Positions 9,597-18,408 are shown, numbered from the stretch's first letter. The stretch is 64,000 bases of DNA from Photobacterium swingsii (GCF_024346715.1 NZ_AP024852.1:1984001-2048000), one strand, 5' to 3'. Numbers and translations: made by a program. Notes: a model not told the origin generated them from the letters alone.

Positions 9597-10367
9597 ATGC
9601 AATCATCCTTTTTACTGACGTTAGCTCTAAGGTTAGTCTTGATACAGCACTCTCAACAACAGCTAACAAAGCCCGTAGACCAACTCACATTCATCCAAAG
9701 TATCTTTGACACCTTGGTGCAGCACTATGGTGATTATGTTTGGTGGCCGAACGATAACCCGTACGAAATCATGCTAGCTTCTATCTTGGTGCAAAATACG
9801 AACTGGAAGAATGCCGATAAAGCGCTGAGTAATCTAGCTGAGAATAAATTCCCGCAACATATCGCAGCCATGTCATTAGAGGAATTAGCACAAACCATTC
9901 GATCCAGTGGTTACTACAATCAAAAAGCCATTAAGCTAAAATCGATGACGGCTTGGTTTAAGGGTTACCAATACGATATCAACAAAGTGCGTGCACAAGA
10001 TAAAGTAACTCTGCGCAAAGAGTTATTAAGCGTGAAAGGGATTGGTGGCGAAACTGCAGACGTTATTTTAGTGTATGCGATTGGTAAGCCATCTTTTGTT
10101 ATTGATGCTTATACGCGTCGTATCTTTGAGAGAAATGGCCTTACTGTTCCTAAAAGCTATGAACGATTTCACGATTTAATGGAGCAAGCTATTCCTCTTG
10201 ATACGGCTCGCTATGCTTTGTACCACGGCTTGATGGTCGACCATGGACAAGCCTTTTGTAACCCCAAACCTAAGTGCCAGCACTGCCCTCTTAGATTGAC
10301 CTGTGTAACTGGGCAATCGCATTTAGCCGATACGTCTAAACCAATATTTCTTGATCAAAAGAAATAG
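9597..10367 (+). CDS. Endonuclease III-like HhH-GPD DNA glycosylase with Fe-S cluster; catalytic Lys replaced
   Basis: The 256-residue protein has the HhH-GPD core: hairpin LLSVKGIGGETADVIL (about 144-158), catalytic aspartate D170 in FVIDAYTRR, and a C-terminal iron-sulfur set C221-C227-C230-C236. Endonuclease III has a lysine at the hairpin position needed for its lyase step (RKTA). Here it is E152 (GGETA), as in monofunctional MagIII-like glycosylases. It should therefore remove damaged bases without cutting the strand; alkylated purines are a plausible substrate. A TTG at 9639 with AAGG six bases upstream is an alternative start that removes an atypical hydrophobic N-terminus. It is followed by a shared terminator. 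Confidence 0.88.
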   Translation: MQSSFLLTLALRLVLIQHSQQQLTKPVDQLTFIQSIFDTLVQHYGDYVWWPNDNPYEIMLASILVQNTNWKNADKALSNLAENKFPQHIAAMSLEELAQTIRSSGYYNQKAIKLKSMTAWFKGYQYDINKVRAQDKVTLRKELLSVKGIGGETADVILVYAIGKPSFVIDAYTRRIFERNGLTVPKSYERFHDLMEQAIPLDTARYALYHGLMVDHGQAFCNPKPKCQHCPLRLTCVTGQSHLADTSKPIFLDQKK

Positions 10368-10393
10368 ACTCAACCTTACTTTATTCCAAATAA

Positions 10394-10419
10394 AAAAGGC
10401 TTCCCTACAGAAGCCTTTT
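10394..10419. terminator. Bidirectional intrinsic terminator
   Basis: AAAAGGCTTC (10394-10403) pairs perfectly with GAAGCCTTTT (10410-10419), with A-tract before and T-tract after. It serves the glycosylase gene on the plus strand and can serve the M14 peptidase operon on the minus strand. Confidence 0.85.
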
Positions 10420-10536
10420 GCTATCATTTTCGAAAATCGCCGATTATACCCACCGGAAAGAAAGCCATCTTAATGAAGGGCCAACCAACAATAACGAAGT
10501 AAATGCTATCTATACTTATTCTTTGAGCACTGTGGG

Positions 10537-13242
10537 CTAATCTCCGTCCCGATAACGTTTTTCGGCTTCATCTTGCGGTTCAAATTCATCACAGACGATA
10601 GGCGTTACTTCGTCAGTACTGAACTTGATCATCGCAGGGACAGAGTAATTAGGCACATTGTCATAACTAAACACCGAGTAGTATTTAGGAATGTTTGCAT
10701 TGCCGAACCGGTCAAAGGTATAGCTATCTTTGCCCGCATACAGCTTCACGCCATCTAAAGGTGTTCGTGGTGGATGGAAGCTATTACGTACCACATACGC
10801 ACCAACAAAGTCTGGATGGTCCGGATTATCCCAGGTGAGTTTTACCGCCCCATCTTGCAGCTGAGCTTCTAGGTTTTGCGGCACATCCAATGCTTGATGA
10901 CGACGTTGAATGTAATCAATCACCAGTTGTGGTCTGTGCTCACCTTCCAAACCATGCCAATCGATAATAGCTTCTCTTTGACGCGAAGCTGATGTAGCGC
11001 GAATGATCAATGTGACATGCTTACCATCCGCATGAAGTTGCTCTAAGTATTGCCGTGCAGAACTGTCGAACATAAAGCGCTGACGTGGTGCTTTCGCCAA
11101 ATCCTCGCTACTCACTTCATAGCCAATAAACTCAATTTTCTCTCTGTGCTTCACGCTGTAATAATCAAGACTATCAAGCTCGGCCATTTCAACAGTGAAA
11201 CGCATAGGTTGTTCAACTCCCACCAGCGATCCACTTTCAATTTCAAAGTAAGCTTGGGTTATCGCAATGTCTGTATTATTGCTAATACACGATAGCGAAA
11301 AGCCAACCTGACCAAACACGGTTTCACCTTGGTAATCAAAGCCAGAGCGCAGCTCTGCAGGGTAATGCGCTTCTTGCTCTATGGTATGGCAATCCGTCGC
11401 GCTCAGTGCCACTTGATAAGGTTTGCGGGTATAGATCAGATCTAGCGTTGGTCGGTAATGGATCCCGCCACCAAAGCGCCCGTAGCCAATATCAAATTGC
11501 ATCATCTGCGAATCGTTACAAAGAGGCAAAGTGTCAGGCCCTTGAATACGTAACAATAAACGTCCTTTCACCAATTGCTCTTCGATTAGCCGTTTCTCTA
11601 ATGCACTAAAGCGCCAATCTTTCCAGATCCCTTGAGTAAGTTGATCCGAGTCGATGGCATTGCCTAGTGTTTGCAATGGCGTCGCAGATCGAATCTCATC
11701 AAAATTGGTAATGTCGCAAATATCATCTGGATTCAGAATAGACACTGACCATTCGCCATAATTTTCAATTTTGGCGCCAACACGATTCATGGGATATAGC
11801 GAAAATACAGCATCTTTGATAATGGCATCATCAGGTAATCGGTCGAGATTAAAATCGATCACGCCATAACACACCCCTTTGGTTTTATTCACGCCAATAA
11901 AGAGTGAATTGTAGCCAAAGTGCTCGCGGTTATTAGCTTGAGTCAGCTCGCCGACATAGCCAATTTGTTCTGGGTTTGGGAATAAAGTGAACGCAAACTC
12001 ATCTTTTTCTAAGCTCGTTTTAATTTTCACTTCCGGTGCAAAAGGCGATTTAATCCGACTGATACGGTTCACTTTGCGCAAGTTATAAAAATAACGATGC
12101 CCCGATTTTAACTGTTTGTCTGTGTATTCATTTTGTGACGTTATCGCAATAAGATTTTCACGAGTACACTGGTATTTCGGTGATTCACTGCGGTAGATTT
12201 GGTAATAACACCCTTCATCATTATTTGATAAAGGAACATTGCTATTGCCTTCATGCAGGCGATCATCTGTTATGTCATCCCAACTCAAAACCACTTGATT
12301 GGATGAAACCTCTTTGATGGTAAAGTTATCAGGGCGTTTAGGGGCAAGATCCGAGTAATTAATTGCCGTGCTTAATGCATACAACAAAGCCGGAATGTTT
12401 TCGTCGACACTTTGCGACATATTGATCAAGTAATCTGGAATATTACGACTTCCCACCTCGACCACAGAAGATAAAATGCCGCGATCATAGTAATATTCTC
12501 GCCCACTGCCGTGAATCAAATTCGCAGGTGGCTTCCCACGATGAATACCGTACTGGCGCTTCGTCACTTTATAGATTTCATTCGCCATGTTGGCGCACAT
12601 AATATTGAGATCTGTGCCTTCAATTTCGGCTTCATGATTAAATTTATGCGCAGGAAAAAAAACGTTGCCTTGGGAGTGGTAATCTAATGCGATCCGAATA
12701 TTACTATGGCTTTCAACAAACCCTTTAATGGCCGAAGTTTCTGGTTCAGAAAATGCAGCAGGGCCACCGTAAATATTAGATTGCGTATTGGTTGTTCGTT
12801 TAAAGTTGATCCCAAAGTTTCGATTTAGATCGACCCCAAAAGTACCGTCTCCATTATCTCGCCTATTTTTACGCCAGAATGAAAAATGCTGGCGTGAATA
12901 CTCAAAACCATCTGGGTTTAAACACGGCACCATATAAAGTGTATTACGAGTTAGCGCTTCAACTACATCAGGGTTACTTGGGTAGTTATCTAACAAGTAC
13001 TGCACAAAATTAACCGCTAGCTCAATCCCAATCCATTCTCTTGCATGGATAGTTCCCGTATATAACAGTGCTGGTTTCAGATCCGCATAGGCGACATCTT
13101 GCGATACTGTCACCATCATGATCGGACGCCCTTCATGGGTTTCACCGATACTTTCTAAGCGGATCAAGTTCGGGTGCTTTTCCATTGCTTGGGCGAGAAA
13201 GTCTATAGTGTCTTGATACGACAAATATTGCTTTTTCATCAT
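10537..13242 (-). CDS. M14-family zinc carboxypeptidase with Fn3 and repeated beta domains, no signal peptide
   Basis: In this 901-residue protein the M14 catalytic domain (about 5-290) keeps the zinc ligands H66 and E69 (TIHAREWIGIE) and H189 (DYHSQG), substrate-binding arginine in DLNRNFG, and catalytic E262 (VVEVGSR). A fibronectin type III-like domain follows (about 305-400; KRPDNFTIKEVSSNQVVLSW). Then come two DNRLRE-like beta domains and a second Fn3-like domain (about 785-880; LDVPQNLEAQLQDGAVKLTW). It starts MMKKQYLSYQDTIDF with no signal peptide, unusual for this architecture. It is the last gene of an operon with two ATP-grasp ligases, six bases after the upstream gene. It probably trims C-terminal residues from a peptide made or modified by them. 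Confidence 0.88.
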   Translation of the reverse strand: MMKKQYLSYQDTIDFLAQAMEKHPNLIRLESIGETHEGRPIMMVTVSQDVAYADLKPALLYTGTIHAREWIGIELAVNFVQYLLDNYPSNPDVVEALTRNTLYMVPCLNPDGFEYSRQHFSFWRKNRRDNGDGTFGVDLNRNFGINFKRTTNTQSNIYGGPAAFSEPETSAIKGFVESHSNIRIALDYHSQGNVFFPAHKFNHEAEIEGTDLNIMCANMANEIYKVTKRQYGIHRGKPPANLIHGSGREYYYDRGILSSVVEVGSRNIPDYLINMSQSVDENIPALLYALSTAINYSDLAPKRPDNFTIKEVSSNQVVLSWDDITDDRLHEGNSNVPLSNNDEGCYYQIYRSESPKYQCTRENLIAITSQNEYTDKQLKSGHRYFYNLRKVNRISRIKSPFAPEVKIKTSLEKDEFAFTLFPNPEQIGYVGELTQANNREHFGYNSLFIGVNKTKGVCYGVIDFNLDRLPDDAIIKDAVFSLYPMNRVGAKIENYGEWSVSILNPDDICDITNFDEIRSATPLQTLGNAIDSDQLTQGIWKDWRFSALEKRLIEEQLVKGRLLLRIQGPDTLPLCNDSQMMQFDIGYGRFGGGIHYRPTLDLIYTRKPYQVALSATDCHTIEQEAHYPAELRSGFDYQGETVFGQVGFSLSCISNNTDIAITQAYFEIESGSLVGVEQPMRFTVEMAELDSLDYYSVKHREKIEFIGYEVSSEDLAKAPRQRFMFDSSARQYLEQLHADGKHVTLIIRATSASRQREAIIDWHGLEGEHRPQLVIDYIQRRHQALDVPQNLEAQLQDGAVKLTWDNPDHPDFVGAYVVRNSFHPPRTPLDGVKLYAGKDSYTFDRFGNANIPKYYSVFSYDNVPNYSVPAMIKFSTDEVTPIVCDEFEPQDEAEKRYRDGD

Positions 13243-13248
13243 TTATCC

Positions 13249-14742
13249 CTAGTTGAGAAGCTCACACTCACGCCACTGGCAGAGGATAGCATCCAGCTTT
13301 TTCTGCTTTAAATTTCGGAATGTCATGAGCTGTTCTGGCTGATCGTTCAAAATACGTAAAGTGCCATCGACACCTAAGGTATCAACAATCTCGGTGGCTA
13401 AACCGTGACCTATCCCTTTTACCGACATGAAAAATTTGACTAATTGTTGCGGCTCCACAACCAAAGCCTGTTGCGTGTCATCCGTTGTATCTTGGGGATC
13501 GGTGCCACCTTGAATGTCATCAACACAATTGTTCAAGCGGCTAAGATCTTCAATCCCAGTGTCTAGGTTAAACTCTGACAGGTTAAGTTCAGACAAATCA
13601 CGCCCATCTATTGGGTTCTTTTTAGCTTGCTCTATCGTTTGTCCAAAATATGAATGTTTAAGTTTTCCTTTGTTCATATCTTGAAAGTTCCATGCTTCAC
13701 TTGGCCACTCTTCAGCCTGTTCGTGATAAGTATTTAACAACGAATAATGCTCGTCAGCCGGTGCGTATTCACCGGTATCCGTTGATTCACTCGCATGACC
13801 AAATTGAATATGGCGCATAGTACGCAGTAACGATGAATCCACTTTACCCAACTCTTCCCAATTACGATCAGCAAAATACGGTTTATTAAATTGCTCAGGG
13901 GCGAGTTGCCACATTAAGTATTGACCGATCCAATCTCGGATATACGGGAAAGCAGCAAAGGCGGTGGCACATTCTAAAATGGTGTACTCATCTTTGGTGC
14001 TCACGGCAATGTCGCACGCCCAGTATTCAGCTTGGGCCGCTTTTGATACACGCACCGCTAAGTCCAGAACTTCGCGTGGGACATCTTGATAATCCATACT
14101 GCCGCCTTGACTCGTATTGGTTAACCATTCCCCTTCAGGTGGTCGACGCCAAAACGCACAGACAGGCTGGTGGCCCACCAGCATCACGCGAATATCCGCT
14201 TTCATAGGCACAAAGTCTTGAATATAGGCAGGAAAATAACGGCGCTCTGAGAACAAGCGAACGGCTTCATCAAGAGTATCAACCTTATGAACGAAATAGC
14301 CGCCATAGTTTGAAGGACCGTAAGAGCGTTTTACAATCTTAGGGTATTCAGCGTCTCGCAAGTAGGCCAAGGCTTCATCTGGCTGATAGAAAATGTGTGT
14401 TTTGGGGATCGGCAGTTGGTACTTTTCGCAAAAATGAGTCACATTTTCTTTCGACTTATTACTGAACTGGCTATCTAGCGAAGGGATAAAAGTGACGTCC
14501 GGTAAAGCCCTTGCAATATCACGAAAGGTTTCGTATGCCGTTGCAGGGATATTACCAATCAGCACATCAATCTTCTTCTGCTTCACTTCATTGATGAAAC
14601 GCTGCTTATCATTACCCCAATGATAAATCACTTGTTCAATCTTATCTGGCCACCCTTGGAAATTAGAGCGATCAAAAAAACGTAAGACATGATCTAAGTA
14701 AAGCATCCCAATTTTTGGCAATTGTGGTTTCAATAAACTCAT
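13249..14742 (-). CDS. ATP-grasp protein with C-terminal helix-hairpin-helix domain
   Basis: The N-terminal part of this 497-residue protein is a RimK-like ATP-grasp fold: pre-ATP domain to about 95, lysine in KIVKRSYGPSNYGG (about 135-148), magnesium-site D244 and E257 (WACDIAV, TILECATAF). The asparagine normally two residues after the second ligand (ExN) is A259 here, so metal binding may be altered. A charged linker rich in D and Q (about 395-430) leads to a helix-hairpin-helix-like end (FFMSVKGIGHGLATEIVDTLG). It overlaps the upstream ATP-grasp gene by 4 bases. It may be a ligase working with its neighbour or a partly degenerate substrate-recognition partner. Confidence 0.78.
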   Translation of the reverse strand: MSLLKPQLPKIGMLYLDHVLRFFDRSNFQGWPDKIEQVIYHWGNDKQRFINEVKQKKIDVLIGNIPATAYETFRDIARALPDVTFIPSLDSQFSNKSKENVTHFCEKYQLPIPKTHIFYQPDEALAYLRDAEYPKIVKRSYGPSNYGGYFVHKVDTLDEAVRLFSERRYFPAYIQDFVPMKADIRVMLVGHQPVCAFWRRPPEGEWLTNTSQGGSMDYQDVPREVLDLAVRVSKAAQAEYWACDIAVSTKDEYTILECATAFAAFPYIRDWIGQYLMWQLAPEQFNKPYFADRNWEELGKVDSSLLRTMRHIQFGHASESTDTGEYAPADEHYSLLNTYHEQAEEWPSEAWNFQDMNKGKLKHSYFGQTIEQAKKNPIDGRDLSELNLSEFNLDTGIEDLSRLNNCVDDIQGGTDPQDTTDDTQQALVVEPQQLVKFFMSVKGIGHGLATEIVDTLGVDGTLRILNDQPEQLMTFRNLKQKKLDAILCQWRECELLN

Positions 14743-15782
14743 AACGCTTTGTCCTTAATAATAGCAGCCGCACTTCCAGTCAAATCAGCATTAAATATAT
14801 CGTTCACAGCCGATGGCATAGTGATAGGTTTCTCTATCTCCAGTCCTATTTCGCTAGATACAGTCGGGAGATCAACACGATGACGAATTGTCCGGTCAAT
14901 CAAATCGCAGAGGTAATCTATTTTGGTATTGTTAAAGTCGAGTCCAAATTGTTCTTGATCGGGTGTTGCAAAGGCAGGAATACCATTGACTTCAAGCACC
15001 ACATATTCTTGATGCTCGATATCGTAAATAATGTCGACCCCAGCAACTTCTAAGCCCGTAATATTGGCAGCTTTTAACGCAAGGTCGATCACCTCTTGCG
15101 TCGGTTCGCGCTTCATAACACAGCCACCACTGGTAATGTTGGTTTTCCAACTTCCTTTGGCGGCTTTACGGCCATAACAAGCAACGTATTTCCCATCAAC
15201 AATATCGATTCGATAGTCGGTGTAATCGTTTTCAATTACGCGCTCAATATAAAACTGCGGTGCGTTTTGCATCGTGATATACGGTAGCAATAGATCAAGA
15301 TCACGCTCACTTTCAAGCTTGATGATCCCATTGCCGCCCCAGCCATTCACAGGCTTGCAAATCGCTTTGCCCTGCCAAAAACGCAAGTGCTCTTTTACTT
15401 GTTCGATATTGTTTTTATTACACACAATATGATCCGCTGTTGGGATCTGATGCGTTTTAAGCAAATGGGCAGTACGGAACTTATCTTCGGTTAACTCAAA
15501 CGCCGCATAATTGTTAATTGTGGGAATCATGCTGCTCAACGTTTGGTATAAGTACATTTGAAATGGTCCCTGTTGCCCCGCGTTATACGAGAAAAACAGA
15601 TCCAAATCTTCCATCACCTGGCCTTTACAAAAAATACTACCGTTATGTGCAGTAGCATCGTTTAAATCCAACCCTGTAATGACGTCAATATTCCTCTCAT
15701 TCAGCTTTGCGACGATTTTTCGCTCAATTTCTGTCCCACCTGAATTTTGATACATCCATAAACCGACACGATGAGTGGCCAT
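14739..15782 (-). CDS. RimK-like ATP-grasp ligase
   Basis: This 347-residue ATP-grasp enzyme looks complete. It has a pre-ATP-grasp domain (1-95), nucleotide lysine K143 with glycine-rich loop CKPVNGWGGNG (142-152), and magnesium ligands D250, E264 and N266 (VVLEVNGIPAF). RimK-type enzymes activate a carboxylate as acyl-phosphate and join it to an amine, often adding amino acids to a peptide or protein end. It is the first gene of a three-gene operon (this, ATP-grasp/HhH, M14 carboxypeptidase), with 4-base and 6-base junctions. The divergent M20 peptidase gene starts 183 bases away. The substrate is unknown. Confidence 0.85.
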   Translation of the reverse strand: MATHRVGLWMYQNSGGTEIERKIVAKLNERNIDVITGLDLNDATAHNGSIFCKGQVMEDLDLFFSYNAGQQGPFQMYLYQTLSSMIPTINNYAAFELTEDKFRTAHLLKTHQIPTADHIVCNKNNIEQVKEHLRFWQGKAICKPVNGWGGNGIIKLESERDLDLLLPYITMQNAPQFYIERVIENDYTDYRIDIVDGKYVACYGRKAAKGSWKTNITSGGCVMKREPTQEVIDLALKAANITGLEVAGVDIIYDIEHQEYVVLEVNGIPAFATPDQEQFGLDFNNTKIDYLCDLIDRTIRHRVDLPTVSSEIGLEIEKPITMPSAVNDIFNADLTGSAAAIIKDKAL

Positions 15783-15964
15783 AACATTTTCCTTAAATCA
15801 CTCGACTTCAAAAATATACGAAAAGGGAATTTCAACATTCCAAAATAGATATTAATATAGTTGCACATCATAGTGTTGCGTAAAATTTTTAACAGTGACC
15901 TAGGTGGAAATTCTCATCGACGAATAGCCCGTTGATCGCATTTACATAAAGAAGGAATCAAGCT

Positions 15965-17080
15965 GTGACGCGTATCGATTTTACGGATTTAAAAACCTTG
16001 GTAGACATCAACTCATGGACCCAAAATAAAGCAGGTGTAGATGCCAATGGCGAGTTAATGCAAGGGTGGCTGGAAGCACTCGGGATGACAATGACAGCCT
16101 ACCCTCGTGAACAGATAGGTGATCACCTACTATTCACCAGCCCATTTGTAGCCAATAAACCTCGGTTGCTCTTGCTTGGTCATATGGATACTGTTTTTCC
16201 ACCTAATACATTTGAAGGGTTTACCGAAGACGCGGAATGGATATACGGGCCGGGTACCTGTGATATGAAAGGCGGCAATTTTGTTGCGTTAACAGCATTA
16301 CGCAATGTCTTTAAAGAAAATGGATGCATCACCAATATTGACTTCCTGTTAGTCAGCGACGAGGAAACAGGTAGCGATGACAGCAAAGCTATCACCCGCT
16401 CTATTGCAAGCCAGTACGATGCATGCCTAGATTTTGAAGCCGCGGGCGAAGATCACGAAGTGGTTAATGGCAGGAAAGGGGTGGCTACTTATAGCATTGA
16501 GCTAACAGGTATTGCTGCGCACGCCGGCAACCACTATGAGGTAGGAAAAAATGCCAATCTTGCCGCCGCTAGGTTAGTGATTGTGCTCACTGAACTCACC
16601 CACTTAGCCAAAGGTACAACCGTCAATGTTGGGTTAATGGAAGGTGGAACCAGCACCAATACCATTTCACCTTTTGCTAAGTTGATGGTTGAAGCACGGT
16701 TCACTCACTCAGATGAACAAGCGCGCATTCTTCGTGCTATTCCATCGCTAATTCCACTCCACGGTGTAGAAGGCGTTTCTGAAAAACTCACCGGCGGGTT
16801 ACAGCGTAACGTAATGACACCCTCACCTGCCCAGCAAAGTTTTATTGATATTCTATCGACCATCATTGGTTACCCTCTCAAGACAGAGCAGCGTGGCGGC
16901 GTAAGCGATGCCAATGTCACTGCGGGTGAAGGCGTGCCAACCCTTGATGGCTTTGGCCCTTACGGTGATGGTGATCATACTGAATTTGAGCGTGCTTCTA
17001 AAAAGAGTTTTGTACGCCGCATTGATGAAGTCACTGCTATCTTTCATCATTACAGTCGCAGCCACCATCCCGATGACTAA
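15965..17080 (+). CDS. M20-family metallopeptidase (carboxypeptidase G2-like)
   Basis: The GTG start at 15965 is preceded by AAGGAA and gives 371 residues. The di-zinc site is complete: H73 and D75 (LGHMDTVF), bridging D100 (GTCDMKGG), catalytic E133 with E134 (SDEETGS), a further acidic ligand near 158, and the late histidine in GDGDHTEF. The dimerisation domain sits at about 170-285 (AHAGNHYEVGKNAN). Members include glutamate carboxypeptidases and aminoacyl or peptide deacylases. No signal peptide is seen, so it is cytoplasmic. It is divergent from the ATP-grasp operon, and the shared 183-base gap suggests co-regulation and a related substrate. Confidence 0.87.
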   Translation: MTRIDFTDLKTLVDINSWTQNKAGVDANGELMQGWLEALGMTMTAYPREQIGDHLLFTSPFVANKPRLLLLGHMDTVFPPNTFEGFTEDAEWIYGPGTCDMKGGNFVALTALRNVFKENGCITNIDFLLVSDEETGSDDSKAITRSIASQYDACLDFEAAGEDHEVVNGRKGVATYSIELTGIAAHAGNHYEVGKNANLAAARLVIVLTELTHLAKGTTVNVGLMEGGTSTNTISPFAKLMVEARFTHSDEQARILRAIPSLIPLHGVEGVSEKLTGGLQRNVMTPSPAQQSFIDILSTIIGYPLKTEQRGGVSDANVTAGEGVPTLDGFGPYGDGDHTEFERASKKSFVRRIDEVTAIFHHYSRSHHPDD

Positions 17081-17193
17081 CCGCTTTCAGCGAAAGTGGA
17101 CGTTTACGAATAAGTAGAGATTTGGCCTCTGCTTAATTTAGTAAGCACGCTGTTGATTTTGTCTAGTCCTATAATAGGTTGACGCTTTTTTAT

Positions 17194-17224
17194 GAAGCCA
17201 GTAGGTAATCCCTGCTGGCTTTTA
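17194..17224. terminator. Bidirectional terminator between the M20 peptidase and doxX-like genes
   Basis: GAAGCCAGTAGG (17194-17205) pairs with CCTGCTGGCTTT (17211-17222), with one G-T pair. It is flanked by T-rich sequence on both strands and lies between convergent genes. Confidence 0.75.
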
Positions 17225-17287
17225 CGTTACGCATTGCACGCATACGACTTTTTTTATTTCACATACCATGTCGCTGATACGACAAAT

Positions 17288-17683
17288 TTACTTTTTACGA
17301 TTTGCTTTTAAGTATTCTGGCATTGAGTGACCAGACAGCACTAACAAGCCAGCAAAAATACCCAAGTTCTTAATGAAGTTTTGCATCTCATGCGCCTTCT
17401 CTAAACCGAGGTAATTCCAGAAATCATGCAACGACACATTAATCACAAGCACTAATCCAGCCAGTAATAGTGCAACTATCCAGGTGAATCGGTTAGCAAT
17501 TAATAAAACGGCAGCGCCAATTTGAAAGACACCCGCTACCCCTAATAGCACAGGAGCAAATGGCATGTCATGCTTCTCCATTAATTGGATATGCATATCC
17601 CACGACACGAACTTCATAATGCCAGGAATTAAAAAATACAATGCCAAAAGTACACGGCCAGCAGTCAATAATAGAGTGTTCAC
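17288..17683 (-). CDS. DoxX-family membrane protein
   Basis: About 131 residues are read from a GTG at 17683, which has AAGGATAA upstream. A longer frame begins at an ATG at 17716 but lacks a good ribosome site and adds charged residues before the first membrane helix. Four membrane segments are apparent (TAGRVLLALYFLIPGIMKF, the LGVAGVFQIGAAVLLIANRF region, IVALLLAGLVLVINVSL, LGIFAGLLVLSG). DoxX-like proteins are often linked with thiol or oxidative stress. This one directly follows ohr, 37 bases downstream, and is probably co-transcribed with it. Confidence 0.85.
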   Translation of the reverse strand: MNTLLLTAGRVLLALYFLIPGIMKFVSWDMHIQLMEKHDMPFAPVLLGVAGVFQIGAAVLLIANRFTWIVALLLAGLVLVINVSLHDFWNYLGLEKAHEMQNFIKNLGIFAGLLVLSGHSMPEYLKANRKK

Positions 17684-17720
17684 GTTATTTATCCTTATCA
17701 CACGAATACAAGTCATCTAA

Positions 17721-18143
17721 TTACAGTGCAACACCATTAACTGATAGCTTTACATCGATATTACCTTTCACTGCATTTGAATACGGGCAAACTTGATGTG
17801 CTGTTTTTACTAATTGCTGCGCTTGTTGCTCTTCTAGATCAAGTACGACAGCCAGCACTACTGTTAATGCAAAACCACCCGCGTTATTTGGCCCTATGCC
17901 GACTTCTGCAGTCACTGGTGCCTGAGTTAATTTGATTTTCATCTCACGTGCTACGTGAATAATCGCATTTGAAAAGCACGCAGAATAACCAGCAGCAAAT
18001 AATTGTTCAGGGTTAGTTGCTTCACCTGTTCCGCCCATTTCTTTCGGGTAGCTGAGAGCTAGATCTAGCATGTTGTCGTCTGTAGTTACTTGACCGTTAC
18101 GTCCTGCTGATGCCGTTGCTTTCGTTGTGTACAGTGTCGTCAT
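17721..18143 (-). CDS. ohr: Organic hydroperoxide resistance peroxidase (Ohr/OsmC family)
   Basis: The 140-residue protein has the full Ohr layout: reactive C56 in FAAGYSACFSNAI and resolving C119 in HQVCPYSNAVKGN. The conserved N-terminal stretch TKATASAGRNGQV is also present. Ohr reduces organic and fatty-acid hydroperoxides in the cytoplasm using two cysteines and, in known cases, lipoylated partners. AAAGGG precedes the ATG. The upstream region has two similar AT-GCGC palindromes that may be an OhrR-type operator. A DoxX gene follows in the same direction. Confidence 0.93.
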   Translation of the reverse strand: MTTLYTTKATASAGRNGQVTTDDNMLDLALSYPKEMGGTGEATNPEQLFAAGYSACFSNAIIHVAREMKIKLTQAPVTAEVGIGPNNAGGFALTVVLAVVLDLEEQQAQQLVKTAHQVCPYSNAVKGNIDVKLSVNGVAL

Positions 18144-18198
18144 GATGATGCCCTTTAAATTATATACGATAACAAGCCAATCTAATTGCTAACAATTT

Positions 18199-18269
18199 AA
18201 TTGCGCGCAATTTATTTGTAGTAAGTATAAGTCGATTAGAAGGTAAAACACAAGTATATTGTGCGCAAT
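18199..18269. promoter_or_regulatory. Putative OhrR-type operator: two related palindromes upstream of ohr
   Basis: AATTGCGCGCAATT at 18199-18212 is a perfect 14-base palindrome. ATTGTGCGCAAT at 18258-18269 is the same core with one change. Both lie 50-130 bases upstream of the ohr start. MarR-family repressors such as OhrR bind palindromes of this size next to ohr. The assignment is by position and family habit only; no ohrR gene is intact in the window. Confidence 0.5.
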
Positions 18270-18292
18270 CTACTCCCAGTAAGGTGTTTGAG

Positions 18293-18355
18293 ATGGCGAA
18301 TTCAACTGATAAACATAGACTAAATGAAATGGAATCAACTCAAAGCCAGCTGTGA
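18293..18355 (+). pseudogene. Very short open frame, possible remnant of a regulator next to ohr
   Basis: ATG at 18293, with AAGGTG seven bases upstream, opens a 20-residue frame (MANSTDKHRLNEMESTQSQL) ending in TGA at 18353. It is divergent from ohr and starts just after the second operator-like palindrome, where a marR/ohrR gene would be expected. It could be a truncated ohrR, a leader peptide, or chance. There is no homology evidence here. Confidence 0.2.
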
Positions 18356-18408
18356 CAAGTTACTAGCAAACTTACATAACTAGTCCTTTATAGTTTGTCT
18401 TGATAAAT

